Shown one piece after another: positions 48,617 to 56,676 of a stretch of 64,000 nt of DNA (positions are counted from its first letter, which is position 1; each line of letters starts with the position of its first letter). Position numbers and translations under genes: made by a program. Source of the DNA: SCRA01 sp035533275 (GTDB lineage Bacteria; Vulcanimicrobiota; Vulcanimicrobiia; Vulcanimicrobiales; SCRA01); NCBI GenBank assembly GCA_035533275.1, contig DATLUD010000030.1, forward strand, positions 1 to 64,000. Direction: 5' to 3'. The notes below the pieces were generated by a model. It did no database searches. It had not been told where the DNA came from and saw only the letters and a program-made list of their open reading frames with translations.

Positions 48617-50140
48617 TTACGCGGCTCCGGCCGGCGAGGGCTGGTACTGCTTCTTGAACGCTTCCAGTGCCGCCTTGAGCTTGCCGGCGAGGTCGTCGGA
48701 AAGGGTCTTCGTCTCGACGATGGCCTTGCCGATCTCCGGCTGCCGCTCGCGCATGTAGGTGAGGAACTGGTGGTTCCACTCCGCCAAGCGCTCCGTGGGC
48801 ACGTCCATCACGTACCCCTGGGTGGCGGCGAAGAGCGTCATCACCTGGTCCTCGATCGGCTGCGGCTGGTACTGCGGCTGCTTGAGCAGCTCCGTGAGCT
48901 TCTCGCCGCGCTGGAGCTGGTTGAGCGTGGACTTGTCGAGGTCCGAGCCCAGCTTGGCGAACGCCGCCAGCGCGCGGTACTGCGCGAGGTCCAGCTTCAG
49001 CGGACCGGCCACGCCGCGCATGGCTTTGATCTGCGCCGAGCCGCCGACGCGCGAGACGGAGAGACCCACGTCGACCGCCGGGCGGATGCCCTGGTAGAAG
49101 AGGCCCGTCTGCAGGTAGATCTGGCCGTCGGTGATCGAGATCAGGTTGGTCGGGATGTACGCCGAGACGTCGCCCGCCTGCGTCTCGATGACCGGCAGCG
49201 CGGTCAGCGAGCCGCCGCCCTTCTCGTCGGAGAGCTTGGCCGCGCGCTCCAGCAAGCGCGAGTGAAGGAAGAAGATGTCGCCCGGGTAGGCCTCGCGCCC
49301 CGGCGGACGGCGCAGCAGCAGCGAGATCTCGCGGTACGCGACGGCGTGCTTCGAGAGATCGTCATAGATGATCAGGACGTCCTTGCCCTCGTACATCATG
49401 TGCTCGCCCATCGCGCAGCCCGCGTATGGGGCGATGTACTTCAGCGAGGCCGGCTCGTTGGAGCTGGCTACGACCACCGTGGTGTACGCCATCGCGCCGA
49501 ACTCGGAGAGCGTCTGCACCACCGAGGCGATCGTCGACGTCTTCTGACCGATGGCCACGTAGATGCAGAAGACGTCCTTGCCCTTCTGGTTCACGATCGT
49601 GTCGAGCGCGATCGCCGTCTTGCCCGTGCCGCGGTCGCCGATGATCAGCTCGCGCTGACCCTTGCCGATGGGAATCAGCGCGTCGATCGCCTTGATGCCG
49701 GTCTGGAGCGGCTGCTTCACGGGCTGGCGCTCCACGACGCTGGGCGCCACGTTCTCGATCGTGCGGTATTGCTTGGTCTCGATCGGCCCCTTGTCGTCGA
49801 TTGGCTGACCGAGCGCGTTGACCACGCGACCGACCACAGCCGTGCCGACGGGCACCGAGATGATGCGCCCCGTGCGCTTGACGCGGTCGCCCTCCTTGAT
49901 GCCGGTGTCGGAGCCCATGACCACGACGCCGACGTTGTCCTCTTCCAGGTTCATCGCGATGCCGAAGAGGCCGTTGCCGAACTCCACCAGCTCCGACATC
50001 TGCACCGAGGTGAGGCCGTAGACGCGGGCGATGTTGTCGCCCACCTGGATCACGGTGCCAACCTGGTCCTCGTGGACCTCCTGCTTGAAGTTGGCGATCT
50101 GCTGCTTGAGAATGCCAGCGATTTCGTCGGCGTTGATCAT
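48617..50140 (-). CDS. atpA: ATP synthase F1 alpha subunit
   Basis: The 507-residue non-catalytic nucleotide-binding subunit has Walker A IGDRGTGKTAIALDTI. The family almost always has GDRQTGKT here, so the Gln-to-Gly change is noteworthy. Other motifs are normal: MEYTTV-type region MAYTTVVVASSNEPA, VLIIYDDLSKHAVAYREISLLLRRPPGREAYPGD, and the arginine-finger region SVSRVGGSAQIKAM. It starts with MINADEIAGILKQQIANF, the usual form. Confidence 0.97.
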   Translation of the reverse strand: MINADEIAGILKQQIANFKQEVHEDQVGTVIQVGDNIARVYGLTSVQMSELVEFGNGLFGIAMNLEEDNVGVVVMGSDTGIKEGDRVKRTGRIISVPVGTAVVGRVVNALGQPIDDKGPIETKQYRTIENVAPSVVERQPVKQPLQTGIKAIDALIPIGKGQRELIIGDRGTGKTAIALDTIVNQKGKDVFCIYVAIGQKTSTIASVVQTLSEFGAMAYTTVVVASSNEPASLKYIAPYAGCAMGEHMMYEGKDVLIIYDDLSKHAVAYREISLLLRRPPGREAYPGDIFFLHSRLLERAAKLSDEKGGGSLTALPVIETQAGDVSAYIPTNLISITDGQIYLQTGLFYQGIRPAVDVGLSVSRVGGSAQIKAMRGVAGPLKLDLAQYRALAAFAKLGSDLDKSTLNQLQRGEKLTELLKQPQYQPQPIEDQVMTLFAATQGYVMDVPTERLAEWNHQFLTYMRERQPEIGKAIVETKTLSDDLAGKLKAALEAFKKQYQPSPAGAA

Positions 50141-50162
50141 CTTGTCGTTGCCCTTGCGTTTA

Positions 50163-50699
50163 TTAGAGGAGTTGCGATGCCAGAGCCGTCAGGCGCCCGT
50201 CGATGCTTCCGTCGTAACGGCGATCGCCGAACTGCAGCTGCAAGCCGCCGATGAGCGCCGGCTCGACGCGCTGGCTGACCAAAAATTGCTTTCCGAAGAT
50301 GGCGTCGAGGCGCTCCTTGAGCTGCGCCAGCGCCGGCTCGGAGAGGAGACGCGCGCTGACCACGGTCAACGGCGTCTCGCCGCGCTCGTCGCGCAGCGCG
50401 GCGGCGTAGTGCTCGGCGATCGCCGGGATCAGCGCCTCGCGCCGCTTGCGCACCAACAGGAGCAGGAGGTTGAGCGTGATCTCGCCGACCCGCCCGTCGA
50501 ACGCCTGGCCGACGATGGCGGCCTTGTCCGCGCGCTGGATCACCGGCGAGGCGAAGAAGGCGCCCACTTCGGGATCGTTCTTCAGCGCCGTGGCCACGAC
50601 GGCCAGATCGGTGCCGACCCGCTCCAGCTCGCCCCGCTCGCGGGCCAAGCCGAAGACCGCCTCGGTGTAGCGCTTGGCTGCGCCGTCGTTCGTCGCCAT
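50163..50699 (-). CDS. atpH: ATP synthase F1 delta subunit
   Basis: The 178-residue subunit links the peripheral stalk to the top of F1. The N-terminal six-helix domain shows RYTEAVFGLARERGELERVGTDLAVV and PEVGAFFASPVIQRADKAAI; the C-terminal part has LLLLVRKRREALIPAIAEHYAAALR and ends GGLQLQFGDRRYDGSIDGRLTALASQL, as in the family. It is three bases from atpF and 22 from atpA. Confidence 0.95.
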   Translation of the reverse strand: MATNDGAAKRYTEAVFGLARERGELERVGTDLAVVATALKNDPEVGAFFASPVIQRADKAAIVGQAFDGRVGEITLNLLLLLVRKRREALIPAIAEHYAAALRDERGETPLTVVSARLLSEPALAQLKERLDAIFGKQFLVSQRVEPALIGGLQLQFGDRRYDGSIDGRLTALASQLL

Positions 50700-50702
50700 C
50701 GG

Positions 50703-51203
50703 TTAGTTCACAGCCTTCCGCTCGCGCGCCAGGTCGTCGAGGAAGCCTTCGACGAGACTCGACTGCAGGGACTCGTCGGTACGAGCCGCAGCGTCGCGCC
50801 GGGCCTTGATCAAGGCGTCCTCGATCATCTCGATGCGCAGGCGGACGCGCGCGGCGTACCGCTGACGGTCCACCTCGCCCTCCGCGTGGGCGCGGATGCG
50901 CTCCGCTTGCGCTTTGGCCTCCGCCACATGCTCCACGACGGCGTGGGCCCCGGTCTCGTCGGCATTGTGGAGAATGGCTTCGCGCTCCGCATCGGCGACG
51001 CGGCGCGCCTCGCGTGCGGCATCGGCGTCGGAGCGCGCCTTGGCCAGGGCCTGCTCGGCACCTGCAATTCGCCCGTTCTCGGCGTCGACGGCCGCCTCGA
51101 CTTGCGGCCGGCCGTACTTGATCCACAGCCACATCAAGAAGGCGACGAAGAGGACGAAGTCGATGAGCTTCGCCCAGAACTGGAGCGTTCCGAACCCCTC
51201 CAT
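50703..51203 (-). CDS. atpF: ATP synthase Fo b-type subunit (second)
   Basis: The 166-residue protein has one N-terminal helix (WAKLIDFVLFVAFLMWLWIKYG) and a long alpha-helical coiled coil rich in Ala, Glu and Arg (about 40-160). It forms one strand of the peripheral stalk. It lies directly after another b-type gene, so the stalk is probably a b/b' heterodimer as in cyanobacteria and some other phototrophic or deep-branching groups. Two bases separate it from its partner. Confidence 0.93.
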   Translation of the reverse strand: MEGFGTLQFWAKLIDFVLFVAFLMWLWIKYGRPQVEAAVDAENGRIAGAEQALAKARSDADAAREARRVADAEREAILHNADETGAHAVVEHVAEAKAQAERIRAHAEGEVDRQRYAARVRLRIEMIEDALIKARRDAAARTDESLQSSLVEGFLDDLARERKAVN

Positions 51204-51205
51204 CG

Positions 51206-51634
51206 CTAGCGCGCCTCCCCGATCGCCCGGCCGACCATCAGCGCGGCCAGGTCGTCGACGTTGCGGGAGAGGTCCGCCTTGATCGCGGCCAGCTCGCCCT
51301 CCACCACGCGCCGCACCTCCTCCGCCTTGACCTTGGCGTCGGCGTGCGCCGCGGCGATGATCTCGCCGGCCTGACGGCTTCCCTCGGCGTCGGCGCGCGA
51401 GATGCGGGCGTCGGCTTCACGGTAGGTTGCCGCCAGGAACGCGGCCGTCTGCGCGCGCAGCTCGCGCGTCTCGGCACGCAGAACCTCGGCCTCTTCCTCG
51501 ATCATGCGAATGCGCTCGTAACGCTCCATGCGCGACTTGCGCGTGGGAGCGACGAAGACCGCGTTCAGAATCAGGAAGAAGATCCCGAAGTTGATGACTT
51601 GGACGATCAGCGTCCCGTTGAGGCTCAGCAGCAT
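51206..51634 (-). CDS. atpF: ATP synthase Fo b-type subunit (first, b' type)
   Basis: The 142-residue protein has an N-terminal helix (GTLIVQVINFGIFFLILNAVFVAPT) with the FAPTRK-like turn typical of b subunits, then a coiled coil (MERYERIRMIEEEAEVLRAETRELRAQ to the end). It is shorter than the second copy and not very similar outside the general pattern. Both copies follow atpE. Which one corresponds to b and which to b' cannot be settled by eye. Confidence 0.93.
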   Translation of the reverse strand: MLLSLNGTLIVQVINFGIFFLILNAVFVAPTRKSRMERYERIRMIEEEAEVLRAETRELRAQTAAFLAATYREADARISRADAEGSRQAGEIIAAAHADAKVKAEEVRRVVEGELAAIKADLSRNVDDLAALMVGRAIGEAR

Positions 51635-51667
51635 GTGGTGGCGTCCCGTCGCGAGGGCGGTTGGCGG

Positions 51668-51946
51668 TTAGTGAAGGCTCTGGACGACCGTGGCGACCGA
51701 GATGCCCTGCCCGAAGAGCAGGAAGAACGCCAGCGCGATCCCGATGATCGGGAACGCTTCCAGAATGCCGACGCCCAAGAAGTAGAAGAGGAAGATGTTC
51801 GGCCGGGCCTCAGGCTGGCGGGCGATCGCCGAGACGGCCTGCGAGCCGATGATGCCGTCGCCGATGGCAGAGCCGAAGGCCGCGGCCGCGATGATGAGCG
51901 CGAAGCTCAAGAGCAGCATACCGGTGACGAAAGCGAGCGAGGTCAA
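51668..51946 (-). CDS. atpE: ATP synthase Fo c subunit
   Basis: The ring subunit has two helices: FALIIAAAAFGSAIGDGIIGSQ and FLFYFLGVGILEAFPIIGIALAFFLLFG, with the polar loop ARQPEARPN between them. The ion-binding Glu is in ILEAFP. TTG 51946 is taken as the start because AAGGAG lies about seven bases upstream; it gives 92 residues. ATG 51919 would give 83 residues but lacks a comparable ribosome site. No Ser/Thr follows the Glu, so protons are more likely than sodium. Confidence 0.93.
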   Translation of the reverse strand: MTSLAFVTGMLLLSFALIIAAAAFGSAIGDGIIGSQAVSAIARQPEARPNIFLFYFLGVGILEAFPIIGIALAFFLLFGQGISVATVVQSLH

Positions 51947-51981
51947 CGCGTTTCTCCTTACTGCGCGATGCGAGGGATGGG

Positions 51982-52731
51982 TTAGTGCGAGCCTTCTTCC
52001 GAGGTTGGCGTCATCAGGTACGCCACCGTCAGCAGCGTGAAGACCAGGGCCTGGATCAGGCCGACGAACAAGTTGAAGCCGTAGATCAGGAACGGGGCGA
52101 TGGTGGCGCCGGCGGAGATGTTGAGCGGCCCGATCACCAGGTGCGACGCGATGATCGTCGCCACCACGAAGAGCAGGATCTCGCCGGCGAGGATGTTGCC
52201 GAAGAGTCGCATCGCCAGCGTCACGGGCTTGGTGAAGTCCTCGATCAGGTTGATCGGGATCAGGGCCACCATGCCGATGGGGCCGAGCTCCTTGGGGCCG
52301 AGCCAATGCTTGAAGTACTTGATGCCGTGGTTCTTGATGCCCACGACGTACAGCATGATGAACACGAAGAGCGCCATGCCCGCCGTGGTGTTGAGGTCGC
52401 TGGTCGGCGACCGCCCGGGCCATGGAACGAGACCGATCTCGTTGAGCACCAGGATGAAGGTGAAGATGGCGATCGTCAGCGGCACGAACGGGCGCCCGGC
52501 GGGGCCCAGCGTGTCGACGGCGAGGTTCTCCAGGAAGCCGACCAGCAGCTCCATGAAGGTCTGCCGCTTGGTCACGCGCGTGGGCGAGTAGACGCGCGTG
52601 GCGAGGAACAATAGCACGAGCGTGACGGCCATCGCCACCCACGTGATCCAGATCGTATCGGAGTGGACGCTGCCCAAAACCGGGAGGTTCCAGGTAGGGT
52701 GCCCGCCGATCGTCTCCTGTTGCTCAGCCAC
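51982..52731 (-). CDS. atpB: ATP synthase Fo a subunit
   Basis: The 249-residue membrane subunit provides the proton half-channels. The essential Arg is in LAMRLFGNILAGEILL, and the C-terminal helices contain FLIYGFNLFVGLIQALVFTLLTVAYL. About five to six hydrophobic segments are visible. It is seven bases after the AtpI-like gene and 36 bases before atpE. Confidence 0.96.
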   Translation of the reverse strand: MAEQQETIGGHPTWNLPVLGSVHSDTIWITWVAMAVTLVLLFLATRVYSPTRVTKRQTFMELLVGFLENLAVDTLGPAGRPFVPLTIAIFTFILVLNEIGLVPWPGRSPTSDLNTTAGMALFVFIMLYVVGIKNHGIKYFKHWLGPKELGPIGMVALIPINLIEDFTKPVTLAMRLFGNILAGEILLFVVATIIASHLVIGPLNISAGATIAPFLIYGFNLFVGLIQALVFTLLTVAYLMTPTSEEGSH

Positions 52732-52737
52732 GTCCTC

Positions 52738-53094
52738 TCACCTTTGCACCAGCCTGACCATCACCAGCACCTGGGTGCCGAAGAAGGCCGCGAAATACCA
52801 TACCACGTTCCAAACCGGCCCGTGGCCGACAATCATCGCAAACGGCGCGGCCCCCACCGCGACCACTCGCACTCCGCTCAACGCCCCGTGCGTCCACACC
52901 GAGCCCTTGCCCGCGAGCAAACCCGCGTTCTTGGCCGCGATGGCGGCCGCGTTCAAGAGCCCGACACCGATACCCATCGCGAAGAGGGTACCCGCCGGCC
53001 ACCCGAATGCGTACCAGAGCACGGATCCCCCGACGATGGCGATCGAGAGCGCCCGGAGAGCCGTCCGACTCTCGATAGCAGGAAATTCCTTCAA
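52738..53094 (-). CDS. AtpI-like membrane protein
   Basis: The 118-residue protein has four hydrophobic segments (ALSIAIVGGSVLWYAFGW, GTLFAMGIGVGLLNAAAIAA, SGVRVVAVGAAPFAMIVG, NVVWYFAAFFGTQVLVMVRLV). Position between atpZ-like and atpB genes and the four-helix layout fit AtpI/ATP-synthase-I proteins, which help c-ring assembly or magnesium uptake in other species. The sequence itself is poorly conserved, as usual for this family. Confidence 0.75.
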   Translation of the reverse strand: MKEFPAIESRTALRALSIAIVGGSVLWYAFGWPAGTLFAMGIGVGLLNAAAIAAKNAGLLAGKGSVWTHGALSGVRVVAVGAAPFAMIVGHGPVWNVVWYFAAFFGTQVLVMVRLVQR

Positions 53095-53187
53095 TGCGTG
53101 CCTGTCGGTTGAGCCGCCCCGTAGATACGCTTACCGGCGCGGGATACCTGCAAGCTTGTGCCGGTATACACAAGGGAATCTTCTTGC

Positions 53188-53379
53188 CTAGAATTTGAGG
53201 CGGGTGACCATTCGGGCCACCAAGACCCCTCCCGCAAGCATACCCACGAAGAGTCCCGCCACCATGAGCGCCGGGTGGCCGGTGCGGCTTCCCGCCAGCC
53301 ATCCCAGATAGAGCCCCGCCAAGACCGCCCCCGCGAAGGTGGCCCCGGCCCCGACCACGGCCAGGATCGGGTTGCGCAT
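53188..53379 (-). CDS. AtpZ-like small membrane protein
   Basis: The 63-residue protein has two helices (ILAVVGAGATFAGAVLAGLYLGWLAG and ALMVAGLFVGMLAGGVLVARMV) with a short GSRTGHP loop between them, the AtpZ/DUF (F0F1-ATPase subunit) pattern. It opens the atp run and is nine bases from the wecB stop. AtpZ forms a complex with AtpI in other bacteria. The 93-base gap before the AtpI-like gene has no clear signal. Confidence 0.7.
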   Translation of the reverse strand: MRNPILAVVGAGATFAGAVLAGLYLGWLAGSRTGHPALMVAGLFVGMLAGGVLVARMVTRLKF

Positions 53380-53388
53380 GCCTGGGGT

Positions 53389-54540
53389 CTATGCGGCGGC
53401 GACGAAGGCGTCGGGATAGACGCCTCCGCGCATGCGGGCCAACAGCCAGCGCACGATCCGCTCCGACGCGCGGCCGTCGCCGTAGGGATTGCTCGCGCGC
53501 GCCATGGCGAGATAGGCGTCGTCATCGGAGAGCAGGCGTTCCGCGGAGGCGACGATGGTGGCGCGATCGGTCCCCACCAGCTCGAGCGTCCCCGCCGCCA
53601 GGCCTTCCGGCCGCTCCGTCGTGCGCCGCAACACGAGCACGGGCTTGCCCAGGCACGGCGCCTCCTCTTGGAGACCGCCGGAGTCGGTGAGCAAGAAGCG
53701 CGAGGCGCGCACGGCGCAAACCAGCTCGCCGTAGTTCATCGGCGTCGTGAGGTGGATGCCCTCCACGCCCTCCAGGACCTCGCGCACCACCGGCGCCACC
53801 TGCGGCGATGGATGGAGCGGCCAGAGAATTTGCGGGCGCGCCGGCAGAGCGGCGATGTCGCGCATCGCGAACGCGATCTCGCGCATCGCTCCGTGGTTCT
53901 CGCGCCGGTGGGCCTCGACGAAGAGCAGGGGCCGATCCGCGTCGAGCGCGGCGAGCTGCGGCGCGCTGACGTCCGTGCGCGCCGCGGTGGCCAGAAAGGC
54001 GTCGATCACCGTGTTCCCCGTGACGATCACGTCGTCGGGATCGGTTCCTTCGCCCAGCAGGTTCGCCGCCGAGCGCGACGTGGGAGCGAAGTGGTACGAG
54101 CAGACGACGCCGTTGATCCGGCGATTGATCTCCTCGGGAAAGGGCTCGTAGCGGTTGTTGGTGCGCAGCCCCGCCTCCACGTGGCCCACGGGAATCTGCT
54201 GATAGAACGCCGCCAGCGCCGCGGCGCTGGAGGTGCTGGTGTCGCCGTGGACCAGCACCACGTCGGGGCGCGCCTGCCGCAGCACGCGCTCCATGCCGAT
54301 CAGCACCTTGGTGGTGACTTGGGTCAGCGTCTGCCCTTGCTCCATGATGTCGAGATCGTAGTCGGGCTCGATGTCGAAGAGCCCCAGCAGATCGTCGAGC
54401 ATCTGACGGTGCTGCGCCGAGACGCAGACGATCGACTCGACCTCGGGACCGGCCGCCTCCAGCGCCTCCACGACGGGCGCCATCTTGATGGTGTCCGGGC
54501 GCGTGCCGAAGACGGTCATGACTCGTAAAGGATTGCTCAT
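53389..54540 (-). CDS. wecB: UDP-N-acetylglucosamine 2-epimerase (non-hydrolysing)
   Basis: The 383-residue enzyme interconverts UDP-GlcNAc and UDP-ManNAc for envelope polymers. Typical motifs are VMTVFGTRPDTIKMAPVV, VLVHGDTSTSSAAALAAFY, HVEAGLRTNNRYEPFPEEINR, LLFVEAHRRENHG and LLTDSGGLQEEAP. ATG 54540 overlaps the wecA-like stop as ATGA. The order wecA-wecB just before the atp genes is common in Firmicutes and relatives. Confidence 0.95.
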   Translation of the reverse strand: MSNPLRVMTVFGTRPDTIKMAPVVEALEAAGPEVESIVCVSAQHRQMLDDLLGLFDIEPDYDLDIMEQGQTLTQVTTKVLIGMERVLRQARPDVVLVHGDTSTSSAAALAAFYQQIPVGHVEAGLRTNNRYEPFPEEINRRINGVVCSYHFAPTSRSAANLLGEGTDPDDVIVTGNTVIDAFLATAARTDVSAPQLAALDADRPLLFVEAHRRENHGAMREIAFAMRDIAALPARPQILWPLHPSPQVAPVVREVLEGVEGIHLTTPMNYGELVCAVRASRFLLTDSGGLQEEAPCLGKPVLVLRRTTERPEGLAAGTLELVGTDRATIVASAERLLSDDDAYLAMARASNPYGDGRASERIVRWLLARMRGGVYPDAFVAAA

Positions 54541-55550
54541 AACCTCACATGGTGGGCGAGCGCCTGCGGCCCGCCGCTGATGAAGAACGCCGCGAGCCCC
54601 AACGCGAAGCAGACGGCATAGAGGAGGATCACGGCCTGGCGCACGCCCAGCCCGTACTCGAAGACGAGCACGTGGTGGACGTGGCCGCGGTCGGCCGCGA
54701 AGAGGTGTTGGCCGCGGCGCCAGCGCCGAAAGATGGCCGCGGCCGTGTCGAAGACGGGGAGCGCCAGCACCACCAGCGGAACGATCAAGCTGATCGAGAT
54801 CGCCAGCTTGCTCACGCCGACGATCGAGACGGTGGCGAAGACGTAGCCGATGAAGAGCGAGCCCGAGTCGCCGAGAAAGATCTTCGCCGGATTGAAGTTG
54901 TACGGCAGGAAGCCCAGCGAGCCGCCCACGAGGGCCGCCATCAGCAGCGCCACCAGCGCGTGCCCCTTGACCAGCGCGATGAGGTAGAGGCAGGTGCCCG
55001 CGATCGCCGTGATGCCGGCGAGCAGGCCGTCCAAGCCGTCGATGAAGTTCATCGCGTTCATCATCCCGAGGTACCAGAAGAGCGTCAGTGGCACCCCGAG
55101 CCACAGCGGGAACGCGATCCACTGGTTGTGGGCGAACGGATTGGAGATGCCGGGGATGACGAATCCGTAGAGCATCGAGGCGATGGCCACCGCGCTCTGT
55201 CCGAGGAGCTTCTTCTTGGCCGGCAGATCCATCGCGTCGTCCCAGATCCCGATGAGGAAGATCAGCGTGCCGCCGAAGAGCAGGCCCACCAGCTCGCGGA
55301 TGACCAAACGGTCCCAGATCTTGGCGGAGCCGGCCAGCGCGATCCCCATCACCACGAAGAGCGCGAAGATGAAGCCCAGGTAGACGGCGATCCCGCCGCA
55401 GCGCGCCGTGGGCGCGGTGTGGGCGTTGCGCCCGCCGGGCAGCGCGACGATGCCCAGCTTGAGAGCGATGCGGCGCACGAGCGGCGTCGCGAAGACCGAG
55501 GTGGCCAGCGCGACGACGAACGTGGAGAGCTCGAGCCCGAACGGCGTCAC
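54537..55550 (-). CDS. wecA: Polyprenyl-phosphate GlcNAc-1-phosphate transferase (WecA/TagO family)
   Basis: The 337-residue membrane enzyme starts a surface glycan by moving a sugar-1-phosphate to undecaprenyl phosphate. The protein has about ten helices with the MraY/WecA signatures: GGRNAHTAPTARCGGIAVYLGF, FWYLGMMNAMNFIDGLDGLLAGI (metal-binding Asp residues), FLGDSGSLFIGYVFAT and AADRGHVHHVLV. The NFIDGLDGL form indicates WecA/TagO rather than MraY. It is coupled to wecB and six bases from the dCMP deaminase gene. Confidence 0.93.
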   Translation of the reverse strand: MTPFGLELSTFVVALATSVFATPLVRRIALKLGIVALPGGRNAHTAPTARCGGIAVYLGFIFALFVVMGIALAGSAKIWDRLVIRELVGLLFGGTLIFLIGIWDDAMDLPAKKKLLGQSAVAIASMLYGFVIPGISNPFAHNQWIAFPLWLGVPLTLFWYLGMMNAMNFIDGLDGLLAGITAIAGTCLYLIALVKGHALVALLMAALVGGSLGFLPYNFNPAKIFLGDSGSLFIGYVFATVSIVGVSKLAISISLIVPLVVLALPVFDTAAAIFRRWRRGQHLFAADRGHVHHVLVFEYGLGVRQAVILLYAVCFALGLAAFFISGGPQALAHHVRL

Positions 55551-55555
55551 GCTGG

Positions 55556-56017
55556 TTACCGCTCCTCCGGGGGGCGTACGCCGCGGAGCTCTTGCAGCGC
55601 CACGCCGGCCTCACTCAGCAATGCCACCGCCACCGCGTCGGGATAGGCGTGCTCGTAGACGATGCGCAGGACCCCGGCGCTGATCAACAGCTTGGAGCAC
55701 GTCTCGCAGGGCTGGTGGGTGCAGTAGGCCGTGGCTCCCCGCACGTTGACGCCGTGGAGCGCCGCCTGGACGACGGTGTTGGCCTCCGCGTGAACGGCGC
55801 GCTTGCAGTGGCCGTCCACCATCAGGCAGCCGACGTCGGCGCAGTGGGAACAGCCGCTGGGGGCGCCGTTGTATCCCGTGGTCAGCACGCGATGGTCGCG
55901 CGCGAGCACCGCGCCCACTTGGGCGCGCGGGCAGGTGGAGCGCGTCGAGGCTACCCTCGCCAGCTCCATGAAGTACTCGTCCCAGCTGGGGCGCACGCGC
56001 GCGGCGAGCTCCGTCAC
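55556..56017 (-). CDS. dCMP deaminase (ComEB-like)
   Basis: The 153-residue zinc enzyme converts dCMP to dUMP. Its zinc motif HAEANTVVQAAL supplies His and the proton-shuttle Glu, and CTHQPCETCSKLL supplies the two Cys. A second CSHCADVGC segment may bind a structural zinc. GTG 56017 overlaps the upp stop as GTGA. In Firmicutes the same gene (comEB) is also near wecA/upp. Confidence 0.92.
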   Translation of the reverse strand: MTELAARVRPSWDEYFMELARVASTRSTCPRAQVGAVLARDHRVLTTGYNGAPSGCSHCADVGCLMVDGHCKRAVHAEANTVVQAALHGVNVRGATAYCTHQPCETCSKLLISAGVLRIVYEHAYPDAVAVALLSEAGVALQELRGVRPPEER

Positions 56018-56676
56018 GCCGGCCGCACCATCGTGGGCACCGAGGTCGCCGAGCCGAACATGCGATCGCCCGCGTCTCCCAGGCCGGGGACGATGTAGCC
56101 GTGCTCGTTCAGGCGCTCGTCCAGCGACGCGGTCACCACGCGCGTGCCCGGGTGGGCCCCATGCACGTTGGCGACGCCCTCCGGGGCCGCGATCAGGCAG
56201 ACCAGCGTCATGGCCGCCGCGCCGCGCGAGGCCAGCACGTCGAGCGCGGCCACCGCGGAGTTGCCCGTGGCCAGCATCGGATCGATCACGAAGACCCGGC
56301 GCGCGCCCAGGTCGGCCGGAAGATTCGCGTAGTACGGTACCGCCGCCAGCGTCTGCGGATCGCGGTAGAAGCCCAGGTGCGCCACCTCGGCCTCCTCGAC
56401 CACGGCGAGAAAGCCTTGCAGCAGGCCCAGGCCGGCGCGCAGGATCGGCGCCACCACCGGCGGGGGCGCCGCCAAGCGCCGCGCGGGCGCCTCGCCCATG
56501 GGCGTGCGCACACTCAGCTCCGCCGTCGGCAGATCCGCCGTGGCCTCGTAAGCCAAGAAGAGGCCGAGCTCTTCCACCAACCTGCGGAAGAGCCCCACCG
56601 TCGTCGCCGCGTCGCGCAGGCGCGCCAAGCGGTCGGCCACCGCGGGGTGGTCGACCACGTGCAGGCTGCCCGCCAT
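56014..56676 (-). CDS. upp: Uracil phosphoribosyltransferase
   Basis: The 220-residue enzyme salvages uracil to UMP. It has the N-terminal HVVDHPAVADRLARLRDA, a PRPP loop in VFVIDPMLATGNSAVAALD, and the uracil-binding C-terminal GYIVPGLGDAGDRMFG. All motifs are intact. Its ATG overlaps the glyA stop by one base, and its stop overlaps the dCMP deaminase start. Confidence 0.96.
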   Translation of the reverse strand: MAGSLHVVDHPAVADRLARLRDAATTVGLFRRLVEELGLFLAYEATADLPTAELSVRTPMGEAPARRLAAPPPVVAPILRAGLGLLQGFLAVVEEAEVAHLGFYRDPQTLAAVPYYANLPADLGARRVFVIDPMLATGNSAVAALDVLASRGAAAMTLVCLIAAPEGVANVHGAHPGTRVVTASLDERLNEHGYIVPGLGDAGDRMFGSATSVPTMVRPA

